Assembly (NCBI GenBank): GCA_030614585.1
Contig: JAUWTT010000182.1
Span: 1 to 7,546, forward strand
Source: Acidobacteriota bacterium
GTDB lineage: Bacteria; Acidobacteriota; UBA6911; RPQK01; JAPXNP01
DNA length: 7,546 nucleotides
Direction of reading: 5' to 3'
The notes below the pieces were generated by a model. That model saw only the letters and a program-made list of their open reading frames with translations. It did no database searches and had not been told where the DNA came from. A program made the position numbers and the translations under genes. Of the stretch, positions 1-6,245 are shown piece by piece. Numbering within the stretch: position 1 is the stretch's first letter; each line of letters starts with the position of its first letter.

Positions 1-76
1 CCATGAAAAAGGCATCATTCATCGGGATATCAAGCCTGCTAATGTATTTGTCACAAACACCGGCCAGGTCAAACTC
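1..76 (+). repeat. 76-bp exact direct repeat, copy 1
   Basis: All 76 bases match 844-919, including every wobble position. The first mismatch is base 77 (c here, t at 920). Identity at silent sites means a very recent copy or an artefact, not conservation between old paralogues. The repeat touches the window edge, so its true left end is unknown. Confidence 0.9.
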
Positions 77-169
77 CAGAGATCAGAGCCCGGAGCGGAG
101 CGACGGGACAACAGGTCATATGAGCAATTTTGCGAGACCCTCTGGAATCCCCGGGGCTCCGTATGGTAG
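1..169 (+). pseudogene. Fragment of a Ser/Thr kinase gene (catalytic loop) fused to unrelated sequence
   Basis: Reading from position 2, the first 25 codons encode the kinase catalytic loop, including HRDIKPAN, and are identical to the intact kinase downstream. At position 77, just before the place where DFG should follow, homology stops. The frame runs on through about 30 codons unlike any kinase (starting QRSEPGAERRDNRS) to TAG at 167-169. No DFG, activation segment or C-lobe is present, so this cannot be a working kinase. The 5' end lies beyond the window. Either this is the tail of a tandemly duplicated kinase 5' half, or positions 1-76 are an assembly overlap at a contig end. The sequence alone cannot separate these. 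Confidence 0.6.
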
Positions 170-201
170 AGAATAGTTTATGCGGCGTGGCACAGGCTTC
201 C

Positions 202-242
202 AAACGTTGCGACCCGTTTCATGACAAGCAAGGATGCTTGTC
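202..242. repeat. Two adjacent small hairpins, REP-like intergenic element
   Basis: The first hairpin is AAACG (202-206) pairing with CGTTT (215-219) across an 8-nt loop. The second is a perfect 8-bp stem, GACAAGCA (223-230) and TGCTTGTC (235-242), with loop AGGA. The motif 'aggatgcttgtcctac', preceded by 'ggcacaggcttcc' at 189-201, resembles short palindromic intergenic repeats that I recall from Acidobacteriota and similar large genomes; that link is from memory. There is no T-run, so a classical terminator is unlikely. Confidence 0.4.
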
Positions 243-250
243 CTACCGTA

Positions 251-302
251 GTTGAACGGTTGAACGAGAAATCAACCTGTCCCTTCTGAGACCCTTCTGA
301 GA
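251..302. repeat. Two perfect tandem micro-duplications
   Basis: GTTGAACG occurs twice head to tail (251-258, 259-266). After a 14-bp gap, CCCTTCTGAGA occurs twice head to tail (281-291, 292-302). Both are exact. They lie in non-coding DNA directly upstream of the promoter-like island. They look like replication-slippage or repair scars, though paired binding sites are possible. Confidence 0.6.
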
Positions 303-307
303 ATCGT

Positions 308-346
308 TTGGACTCAACTGTAAATAAGTAATATCATTATTACAAT
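308..346 (+). promoter_or_regulatory. Putative sigma70-type promoter with overlapping dyad operator
   Basis: This is the most AT-rich stretch upstream of the kinase gene. One reading is -35 TTGGAC (308-313), an 18-bp spacer and -10 TATCAT (332-337, five of six consensus bases). A second -10 candidate is TACAAT (341-346). A perfect inverted repeat GTAATA-tcat-TATTAC (328-343) sits over the -10 region, where a repressor could block RNA polymerase. AATATC also recurs at 330-335 and 344-349. The -35 match is weak. Transcription from here would leave a leader of roughly 100 nt or more. Confidence 0.35.
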
Positions 347-466
347 ATCGTTAATCTGCCCTTCCAGACTGATACTTCCGGTTTGTGCAGATGACTCTCC
401 AATTGTAGCGAGGGGCATGTGGATGCCACACAGGAAAGTGCGCCGATTCTTTCGGACGTTCGACCC

Positions 467-473
467 AGAGGAG
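467..473 (+). promoter_or_regulatory. Ribosome binding site deciding the kinase start
   Basis: AGAGGAG lies 5 nt before GTG 479-481. The longer alternative, GTG 419-421, has GAGGGG at 410-415 only 3 nt away, which is poor spacing. The site at 467-473 therefore favours initiation at 479. Confidence 0.55.
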
Positions 474-478
474 ATTAC

Positions 479-2791
479 GTGATCGACAGAATCATCTCTC
501 ATTACCGCATTGTGGAGAAGCTGGGAGAAGGTGGCATGGGAGTGGTTTACAAAGCCCAGGATACGCGTCTTGGCCGCTGTGTCGCCCTGAAATTCCTTCC
601 GGATCCTCTACTGAAGAACCCACAATCAATAGAACGGTTCCGGCGTGAAGCCTGCGCTGTTTCGGCGCTCAACCATCCCAATATCTGCACCCTTTTTGAC
701 ATTGGAGAAGAGCAGGGTCAGCCGTTCATCGTCATGGAGTTGTTGGAAGGCCAGACACTCGCGAGTCACATCGGAGGCATCCCTCTCAAGAACGACAAGT
801 TAGGCGGCCTGGCAATTCAGGTTGCAAGTGCCTTGGCTGCAGCCCATGAAAAAGGCATCATTCATCGGGATATCAAGCCTGCTAATGTATTTGTCACAAA
901 CACCGGCCAGGTCAAACTCTTGGACTTCGGCTTGGCCAAGCTGGTTCAGCAAGCGACGTTTGGTTCAGGTGACGCGCCCGGAGATCAGGTTGAGGGCCCT
1001 TTAACAGCACCGGGAGTCGGTGTTGGAACTCCATACTACATGTCTCCGGAACAGCTGCTTGACAAGGAACTGGATGCTCGCAGCGACATCTTCTCCGTGG
1101 GCGTGCTTCTTTATGAGATGGCAACAGGGAAGCTTCCTTTCAAAGGCAATGACTTAAGGGGAGTTTTTCATGCCATTTTAAACGGATCGCCCACGCCTCC
1201 TCGACTGGCGAATCCTGAAATACCTGAACAGCTGGATCTGATAATCCGGAGAGCGTTGGAGAAGGAACGGGAGCTGCGTTATCAATCCGCGACAGAGTTA
1301 GTCGCAGATCTAGAACGGTTAGGGAAAGGCGAGAATCTGCACCGAGCTGGAGCGCCAGACCGGAGCCACGGTACACAGCCATCGATCGCGGTCCTTCCCT
1401 TCGTTAACATGAGCCCAGATCCTGAGAATGAATACTTTGGGGATGGGCTGGCTGAGGAACTGATCAATGCCCTGGTTCAGCTTCGAGGCCTGCGGGTTGC
1501 AGCCCGGACCTCAGCCTTCAGCTTTAAAGGCGTCCAACAAAGCATTTCAGATATCGGCCGACAACTTCATGTGAACACCATCCTTGAAGGAAGCGTCCGA
1601 AAAGTGGGGAAACGTCTTCGGGTTACAGCTCAGCTGATTAACACTGCAGACGGCTATCATCTCTGGTCGGAGAGATACGACCGCGAAATGGAAGACATCT
1701 TCGATCTGCAAGACGAGATCACCCGCGCTATTGGGGAGAAGCTGAGGATCAAGCTTGAGGCACGTCCAGGGAATGCACTGGTGAAGCGCCATACGGAAAA
1801 CGTAGAGGCCTACAACCTCTATTTGAAAGGCCGTTACCAACTTAATCAACGCACAGAAGAGAGCCTGGTTAAGGCAATCGAGTGTTTTGAGCAGGCCGTG
1901 TCAGAGGACGCTGGTTATGCATTGCCCCATGCCGGCCTTGCGGAAGCCTACATTCTCCTCAACGTCGATTGTCCGAGGCTTTTCTGTGAGAGGAACCCTG
2001 CTGAACTTGTCTCGAAGGCGAGGGAGGCCGCGCGTCGAGCGATTGAGTTAGGGGGTTCCAGTGCGGAAGCGCATGTCGCATTAGCCTTGGTGTATTTCCG
2101 ATTGGACTGGGACTGGAAGGAGGCTGAAAAGGAGTTTCTGCGGGCCATCGAACTGGACGAGGAGTTTGCGACTGGCCGCCACCAGTACGCAATGTTCCTG
2201 TCATCCCTCGGTCGACTTGATGAAGCGCTCGTCCAAATCAGACGTGCCCACGAGCTGGATCCCCTTTCGCCGATCATTGGGACCGCCGTGGGTCGGATTC
2301 TGCACTTCTGCTGTCGATTTGATGAAGCCGTTGAACAGTGTCAGCACATCGTTGAGCTTAACCCACAGTTCCCAGGCGCGTATTTCGATTTGGGCTTGGC
2401 CTATATTGAAAAGGGTATGCATTCTGAGGCGCTTTCAGCGTTCAAGAGAATGGCGGTACTGACCGGGGACAAGAAGGGAGGGTTGATGCTGCTGGCGTGG
2501 GGTCGGATGGGCGAGGAAAAGAAGGTCTTCGAACTTCTTGAAGAACTGTCCAAAAGGTCCACAACTCAATTTGTTCCGCCTCTCTCTCTTGCTTTTCTTA
2601 ACCTGGTGTTGGGAAATCTCGACCAAGCTATGGAGCTACTCGAAGAGGGGTACGCTGTGAGGGACAGTAACTTGCTCTATTTACAGTGCGAACCGGTCTT
2701 TGATCCGCTCCGGGAAGACCCCCGTTTTCAGGATCTTCTATGCCGTATGAATCTGTTGGGGGTAGAGGCTCTAGAACATTTTGCTGACTGA
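479..2791 (+). CDS. Ser/Thr protein kinase with TolB_N-like domain and C-terminal TPR repeats
   Basis: Predicted soluble PknB-type kinase that phosphorylates Ser/Thr on partner proteins; 770 aa from GTG 479. Residues from that start: glycine loop GEGGMG 16-21, VALK Lys38, probable alphaC Glu57, HRD 129-131 with Lys133 and Asn136, DFG 149-151, GTPYYMSPE ending at 191, Asp203 of the RSDIFSVG motif. All catalytic residues are present. Residues about 302-425 form a TolB_N/adenylate-cyclase-associated type domain (SIAVLPF, EYFGDGLAEEL, LEGSVRK, GYHLWSERYDR). TPR-like helices follow (about 443-730), then the ending FDPLREDPRFQDLL usual in this family. No membrane segment separates kinase from TPRs, so it probably acts in the cytoplasm with the TPRs docking substrates. 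GTG 479 is preferred because MIDRIISHYRI matches the usual family N-terminus and has a good RBS; GTG 419 would give 790 aa. The substrate is unknown. Convergent with the operon on the right. Confidence 0.92.
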   Translation: MIDRIISHYRIVEKLGEGGMGVVYKAQDTRLGRCVALKFLPDPLLKNPQSIERFRREACAVSALNHPNICTLFDIGEEQGQPFIVMELLEGQTLASHIGGIPLKNDKLGGLAIQVASALAAAHEKGIIHRDIKPANVFVTNTGQVKLLDFGLAKLVQQATFGSGDAPGDQVEGPLTAPGVGVGTPYYMSPEQLLDKELDARSDIFSVGVLLYEMATGKLPFKGNDLRGVFHAILNGSPTPPRLANPEIPEQLDLIIRRALEKERELRYQSATELVADLERLGKGENLHRAGAPDRSHGTQPSIAVLPFVNMSPDPENEYFGDGLAEELINALVQLRGLRVAARTSAFSFKGVQQSISDIGRQLHVNTILEGSVRKVGKRLRVTAQLINTADGYHLWSERYDREMEDIFDLQDEITRAIGEKLRIKLEARPGNALVKRHTENVEAYNLYLKGRYQLNQRTEESLVKAIECFEQAVSEDAGYALPHAGLAEAYILLNVDCPRLFCERNPAELVSKAREAARRAIELGGSSAEAHVALALVYFRLDWDWKEAEKEFLRAIELDEEFATGRHQYAMFLSSLGRLDEALVQIRRAHELDPLSPIIGTAVGRILHFCCRFDEAVEQCQHIVELNPQFPGAYFDLGLAYIEKGMHSEALSAFKRMAVLTGDKKGGLMLLAWGRMGEEKKVFELLEELSKRSTTQFVPPLSLAFLNLVLGNLDQAMELLEEGYAVRDSNLLYLQCEPVFDPLREDPRFQDLLCRMNLLGVEALEHFAD
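844..919 (+). repeat. 76-bp exact direct repeat, copy 2 (inside the kinase gene)
   Basis: This is the in-gene partner of positions 1-76, offset by 843 bp. It covers the kinase catalytic loop from the last base of an Ala codon to the Leu codon two codons before DFG. In this copy the kinase frame continues normally, so this is the parental copy. Confidence 0.9.
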
Positions 2792-3133
2792 CTTGTCAAC
2801 GAATGGATGACTGTGTTGTTGGCGTAGCTCGGCAGAGGCGGTTCGGTGGTGGTGGAAGACTCGAGTGACTGTCATTCGCAAGGTGTGCGGCGGCCTTGAG
2901 ACAGCACCTGTGTCTATTCTCAAGGCCGAGCCGCAACACCCAGGCGCTCCCCCCATCCGCCTGCCGTCACCGTTGATCCGATAGAGGCTGTCCTCTTGAT
3001 CACCCCTCAACCAGCCAATGCCGATTTGTCGGAAAACGTTTCAACATTCTTCAAAGTACCGACTGGATCGACTACGCTGTCCAGGACAACGACATCTTCT
3101 GGGGGATCGTCAGGTCGGTAGAATCGAGCACCT
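2792..3133. other. Intergenic region between convergent genes
   Basis: These 342 bp separate the kinase stop from the lipoprotein stop. They hold the large interrupted hairpin at 2882-2940, a weak 5-bp stem (AGAGG 2983-2987 with CCTCT 2992-2996), and most of a coding-like minus-strand frame without a start (3007-3150). CGAATG (2800-2805) and CATTCG (2874-2879) are a distant inverted pair. I see no complete gene, RNA gene or promoter of convincing quality. Confidence 0.6.
2882..2940. terminator. Interrupted long hairpin, possible bidirectional terminator or palindromic repeat
   Basis: The left arm (2882-2900) and right arm (2919-2940) pair as GGTGT/ACACC, GCGGC/GCCGC and GGCCTTGAG/CTCAAGGCC. 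That is 19 base pairs interrupted by one 1-nt and one 2-nt bulge on the right arm. The 18-nt loop can itself pair ACAG with CTGT. Its place between two convergent genes suits a terminator for both. Neither strand has a T-run after the stem, so a REP-type mobile palindrome or an mRNA 3'-end stabiliser is equally possible. Confidence 0.45.
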
Positions 3134-3150
3134 TCAGTCTGCGGGTTCGA
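3007..3150 (-). pseudogene. Coding-like frame without a start, just after the lipoprotein gene
   Basis: In the frame one base shifted from the end of the lipoprotein gene, 47 codons are open between TAG (3153-3151) and TGA (3009-3007). The peptide, containing ARFYRPDDPPEDVVVLDS and later GTLKNVETFSDKSALAG, has a natural-looking composition, and about half its codons begin with G, as real genes often do. It has no ATG or GTG. It may be the frameshifted remnant of a C-terminal extension or of a lost downstream gene, or chance. The ASPIC/UnbV domain of the lipoprotein already ends normally, which argues against a sequencing error in that gene. Confidence 0.2.
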
Positions 3151-4852
3151 CTACTTCGATGAGCGAGTTGATGGGAGGCGAATTCACCGTTTGAACAAGG
3201 CCAGACGGCCAGGTGACTTCAACCTGCCGTACGCTGGTCTGCTTGCCGAGTCCAATCGTTATTCTGGGGTCGCAGGCAGACATGTAGGAACGGCCGGATT
3301 CGAGATAGCGAGTCACAACTGATCCATCGGTGAAGACTCGTACCTTCGCCCCATAACCCACCCGATTGCTCCTTGACCCTACGAGTGAAAGCCTGAGCCA
3401 GTTGTTCCCCTTTTGATTGTTTCGAAGCAGGTAGGCCGGTCCGCCGTTCTGAGTGACGATGAAATCCAAATCTCCATCCTGATCGTAGTCACCGCTGGAG
3501 AATCCACGAGCCACCAGCAGCCAGTCTGCCAGTCCGGTGAAGTCTGGTTCGAGGGCTTTGAACTTGCCCTGGCCCAGATTGCGGAAGAACTGTGGGGCCT
3601 GTCGATAACTCTGAGACTGACGGGTTACGGAGATTTCGGGTTCGATGTGTCCATTGACGAGAAGAATGTCGAGCCAGCCGTCATTGTCGAGATCTTCGAC
3701 CAGCGTGCCGAACGCCAGCGTCATGAGGGTCGGAAGCCCGATGCCAACCTGCGCTGCATCATCCATGAAGTAACCTGATTCAACACCTCGGAAATAGGCA
3801 CTCATCTCCTGCGAGAAGTTTCCAATAACAATATCAACCAGGCCATCCCCGTCGATGTCGCCGGCATCAATCCCCATGCCTCCCCTGGCGGCTCCCGACT
3901 CGCTGTAGGCTATGCCCGATTCGATTCCGATATCCGAGAATGTGCCATCGCCCTGGTTGACGAGAAGGAAATTGCCTACGGTATCATTCGCCACAACCAA
4001 ATCCGGCCAGCGGTCGTCGTTGGAGTCTACTGTTACGAGACCAAGCGCTTTTCCAGGCAGTTCGTCGAGCCCGGCCTGCCTGGAAACATTTTCGAAGTGC
4101 TTTCCCCCAGTATTTCTGAACAGGCAGATTGTGATCGCCGGATAAACTTCGGGGGTACAGTAAGATCTGTGAAACCCGTCAGGGATGCATGGGATATCGC
4201 CCTCGGGGCTCCACACTACGTAACGGGTGACGAAAAGGTCGAGGTATCCGTCGCGATCATAGTCAAGGAATGCCAGACTGGCTCCAAACCCCGGACAATC
4301 AATGCCTATCTCATCCGTTACGTTCTTAAAGTGGCCCTCCCCCAGGTTCCGATAGATGCGGACCTTGTCAACTCCGGTCACAGCAAGATCCAGCAAGCCA
4401 TCATTCTCGAGGTCACCCACGGCGACCCCCATGCCGAAAAAACTTTCATCAAGGCCGGAGCCTTCCGTCACATCTTTGAATCGGCCGTCGCGAAGATTGT
4501 GATAAAGCCGGCTGGTAGGTGATTGAGTCGGGCCTTGCCCGATAGGAGCGCCGTTGACAAAGTACAGATCGGGATACTGGTCATTGTCGTAATCGAAGAA
4601 AGCTACGCCAGATCCCATCGTCTCGGGGAGCCAGCGATCTTCAGTCGCCGCATTGTAGTGTTCAAATGAAATGCCGACTTCATCGCGCAGTGGTGTGAAC
4701 AGGTGGGCCTCGTCCGCAACAGTAACCGCCTCAACCGACCCTTCCCTTTCGCCTACCGGTCGAGTCTGATCCGCGGAGCCGGATTCCGAAGAGCTGAAGC
4801 ATCCGCACAAGAGCCCGAAAAAAGCGAATGTGGTCCAAACAAGCAGTTTCAT
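3134..4852 (-). CDS. CRTAC1-type FG-GAP/VCBS repeat lipoprotein with ASPIC/UnbV domain
   Basis: Predicted exported, lipid-anchored beta-propeller, 572 aa. The N-terminus (MKLLVWTTFAFFGLLCGC) is a lipoprotein signal with lipobox L15-C16-G17 and Cys18 as the lipidated residue. Seven calcium-loop motifs of the DxDxDGxxD type begin at Asp87, 147, 197, 276, 332, 387 and 455, enough for a seven-bladed propeller. The loops at 87 and 276 lack the usual Gly, and the loop at 147 has Glu at its third position. Between blades, Cys222 and the YCTP motif (Cys232) match the conserved cysteine region I know from bacterial CRTAC proteins. Residues about 484-567 are the ASPIC/UnbV domain (NWLRLSL, SNRVGYGAKV, ITIGLG, VTWPSG). 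The ATG overlaps the regulator stop by 4 bp (ATGA), so translation is probably coupled. Family proteins are secreted and often thought to bind ligands or matrix; no enzyme activity is established. The actual role is unknown. Confidence 0.9.
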   Translation of the reverse strand: MKLLVWTTFAFFGLLCGCFSSSESGSADQTRPVGEREGSVEAVTVADEAHLFTPLRDEVGISFEHYNAATEDRWLPETMGSGVAFFDYDNDQYPDLYFVNGAPIGQGPTQSPTSRLYHNLRDGRFKDVTEGSGLDESFFGMGVAVGDLENDGLLDLAVTGVDKVRIYRNLGEGHFKNVTDEIGIDCPGFGASLAFLDYDRDGYLDLFVTRYVVWSPEGDIPCIPDGFHRSYCTPEVYPAITICLFRNTGGKHFENVSRQAGLDELPGKALGLVTVDSNDDRWPDLVVANDTVGNFLLVNQGDGTFSDIGIESGIAYSESGAARGGMGIDAGDIDGDGLVDIVIGNFSQEMSAYFRGVESGYFMDDAAQVGIGLPTLMTLAFGTLVEDLDNDGWLDILLVNGHIEPEISVTRQSQSYRQAPQFFRNLGQGKFKALEPDFTGLADWLLVARGFSSGDYDQDGDLDFIVTQNGGPAYLLRNNQKGNNWLRLSLVGSRSNRVGYGAKVRVFTDGSVVTRYLESGRSYMSACDPRITIGLGKQTSVRQVEVTWPSGLVQTVNSPPINSLIEVVEPAD

Positions 4853-6234
4853 TCGTCAGATTTCCCTTCAGTCAAGCCATGCTTCTTGAGGTAGTAAGAA
4901 AGATTTCTCTCATCAACCCCCAGCAGCCTGGCAGCTTCGCGCTTCACGCCATTGGCTGCCATGAGAGCCGACTTCAGGACTCGGCGTTCTTCAGACTTTA
5001 AAGATTCGCGAAGATTGAAATGATCATCGCGGTCATCATTCTCGACTTCAACCCTGTGGATGTTTTCTGGTAGGCTGACGGGAGTCAGTACCTTCTGCTT
5101 CTCGAGAATCACTGCCCGCTCGATGACATTGCGCAATTCTCGGATGTTACCTGGCCAACTGTACCGGCGGAGCATTTCGAGCGTATCTTGACCGATTCCC
5201 CCCAAACTCTTGCCGGTCTTGGCAGCAAACTCGACCAGGAAAGCTTCAGCCAGCAATTCGACATCCTCGAGGCGTTCTCGAAGTGGAGGAATGTGTATCG
5301 CAAAAACGTTGATACGGTAGAAAAGGTCTTGGCGGAAGCGACCGCTTTCAACGTTGGCTTCCAGGTCAGCATTCGTGGCCGAAATCAATCGAACGTCTAC
5401 GTTAGTTGATCGGCTCTCCCCGATTCGCTCAAACGTCCCTTCTTCCAGGACCCGTAATACCTTTGACTGAGCCGACTCAGGAAGGCAACTGATCTCGTCC
5501 AGAAACAGAGTTCCTGTATGGGCCACCCGGAAACGGCCCTGCCGGTCCCGCGATGCCCCCGTAAAAGCTCCCTTGCAGTGCCCAAAGAATTCGCTCTCGA
5601 AGAGATCTACCGGGATCGCCCCACAATTCACACTAACAAAGGGACGGTCGTGGCGCTGGCTGCTGCGGTGGATCAAGCGGGCAATTTCCTCCTTGCCTGT
5701 GCCAGACTCGCCCAGCAGGAGGACGCTAGCGTCTGTCGGTGCAGCTGCCTCAACCTCTTCAACGATTTCTCTCCAGGGACGAGAACATCCGAGAGGGTTT
5801 CTTTCCTGGCCTCCTCTGGACCGAAGATACTCCAGTTCCCGGCTTCGCGAACTCTCTGTCAGGGCTCGCTTCAGGACCTGAAGCAATTCCTCCATTCCAG
5901 CAGGCTTTTCGAGGAACTCGTACGCACCGGCCTTCATACACTCCACGGCAGATGCGACACTTCCATGCGCAGTGAGCACCAGAACCGGCAGATCAGGCTT
6001 CTTCTGCTTGAGCTGTTTCAACAGGTCGAGGCCACTGACACCTGGCATCTTGAGATCTGTGATGATTCCATCCAGCCCGTCAAGCATCTCTTTCTCGAGA
6101 GCATCTCTTGCGAGGGCGGCGGTGCGAACTGAATAGCCCTGCCTTGTTAAGAGCAGGGAAAGGGAATCCCGAACATAGGCCTCATCATCGACGACCAACA
6201 CCGTACCCTTTGTCTTTGTCTTTTGGTTTCCCAC
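4849..6234 (-). CDS. NtrC-family sigma54-dependent response regulator
   Basis: Predicted cytoplasmic enhancer-binding activator, 461 aa. The receiver domain (about 11-125) has acidic residues Asp16/Asp17, phospho-acceptor Asp60 (ITDLKMPG), Thr88 and Lys110. The AAA+ domain (about 145-385) has Walker A GESGTGKE (175-182), the sigma54 contact loop GAFTGA (222-227), Walker B LFLDE ending at Glu247, and arginine-finger region RQDLFYR (301-307). A C-terminal Fis-type helix-turn-helix (about 413-455, with REAARLLGV and NLSYYLKKHGL) binds DNA. All motifs are intact, so it should respond to phosphorylation and activate sigma54 promoters. The GTG start follows AGGA at 6245-6242 with 7 nt between. The start lies 9 bp after the histidine kinase stop, so the kinase is the likely cognate partner. 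No convincing -24/-12 promoter is visible in the intergenic DNA of this window, so its targets are elsewhere. Confidence 0.95.
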   Translation of the reverse strand: MGNQKTKTKGTVLVVDDEAYVRDSLSLLLTRQGYSVRTAALARDALEKEMLDGLDGIITDLKMPGVSGLDLLKQLKQKKPDLPVLVLTAHGSVASAVECMKAGAYEFLEKPAGMEELLQVLKRALTESSRSRELEYLRSRGGQERNPLGCSRPWREIVEEVEAAAPTDASVLLLGESGTGKEEIARLIHRSSQRHDRPFVSVNCGAIPVDLFESEFFGHCKGAFTGASRDRQGRFRVAHTGTLFLDEISCLPESAQSKVLRVLEEGTFERIGESRSTNVDVRLISATNADLEANVESGRFRQDLFYRINVFAIHIPPLRERLEDVELLAEAFLVEFAAKTGKSLGGIGQDTLEMLRRYSWPGNIRELRNVIERAVILEKQKVLTPVSLPENIHRVEVENDDRDDHFNLRESLKSEERRVLKSALMAANGVKREAARLLGVDERNLSYYLKKHGLTEGKSDE

Positions 6235-6241
6235 TATGAAG

Positions 6242-6245
6242 TCCT
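6242..6245 (-). promoter_or_regulatory. Ribosome binding site of the response regulator
   Basis: On the minus strand AGGA stands 7 nt before the GTG start (6234-6232) and overlaps the histidine kinase stop codon TAG (6246-6244). An in-frame stop directly upstream leaves no longer start, so it fixes the start and supports a polycistronic message. Confidence 0.5.

Noticed and set aside
188..203. TGGCACA resembling a sigma54 -24 element, a possible target of the regulator
   Set aside because: The -12 element at the required distance reads TCCAA rather than TTGCA, so the essential GC is missing.
419..478. Longer GTG start for the Ser/Thr kinase (20 extra residues)
   Set aside because: RBS spacing is only 3 nt, and the extra residues do not look like the family N-terminus. 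GTG 479 has AGAGGAG 5 nt upstream and gives MIDRIISHYRI. The longer form cannot be fully excluded.
2983..2996. AGAGG-ctgt-CCTCT hairpin as a terminator for either gene
   Set aside because: Only a 5-bp stem with no T-run, so too weak to call.
2771..3010. 79-codon minus-strand frame across the convergent gap
   Set aside because: It overlaps the kinase 3' end and encodes both arms of the hairpin. Its composition is typical of a translated palindromic repeat.
4097..4522. 141-codon open frame on the + strand
   Set aside because: Antisense to the propeller blades of the lipoprotein gene. The opposite frame carries the conserved calcium loops.
5518..6132. 204-codon open frame on the + strand
   Set aside because: It lies wholly antisense to the response regulator, whose motifs are all intact. 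Its peptide shows no recognisable domain.
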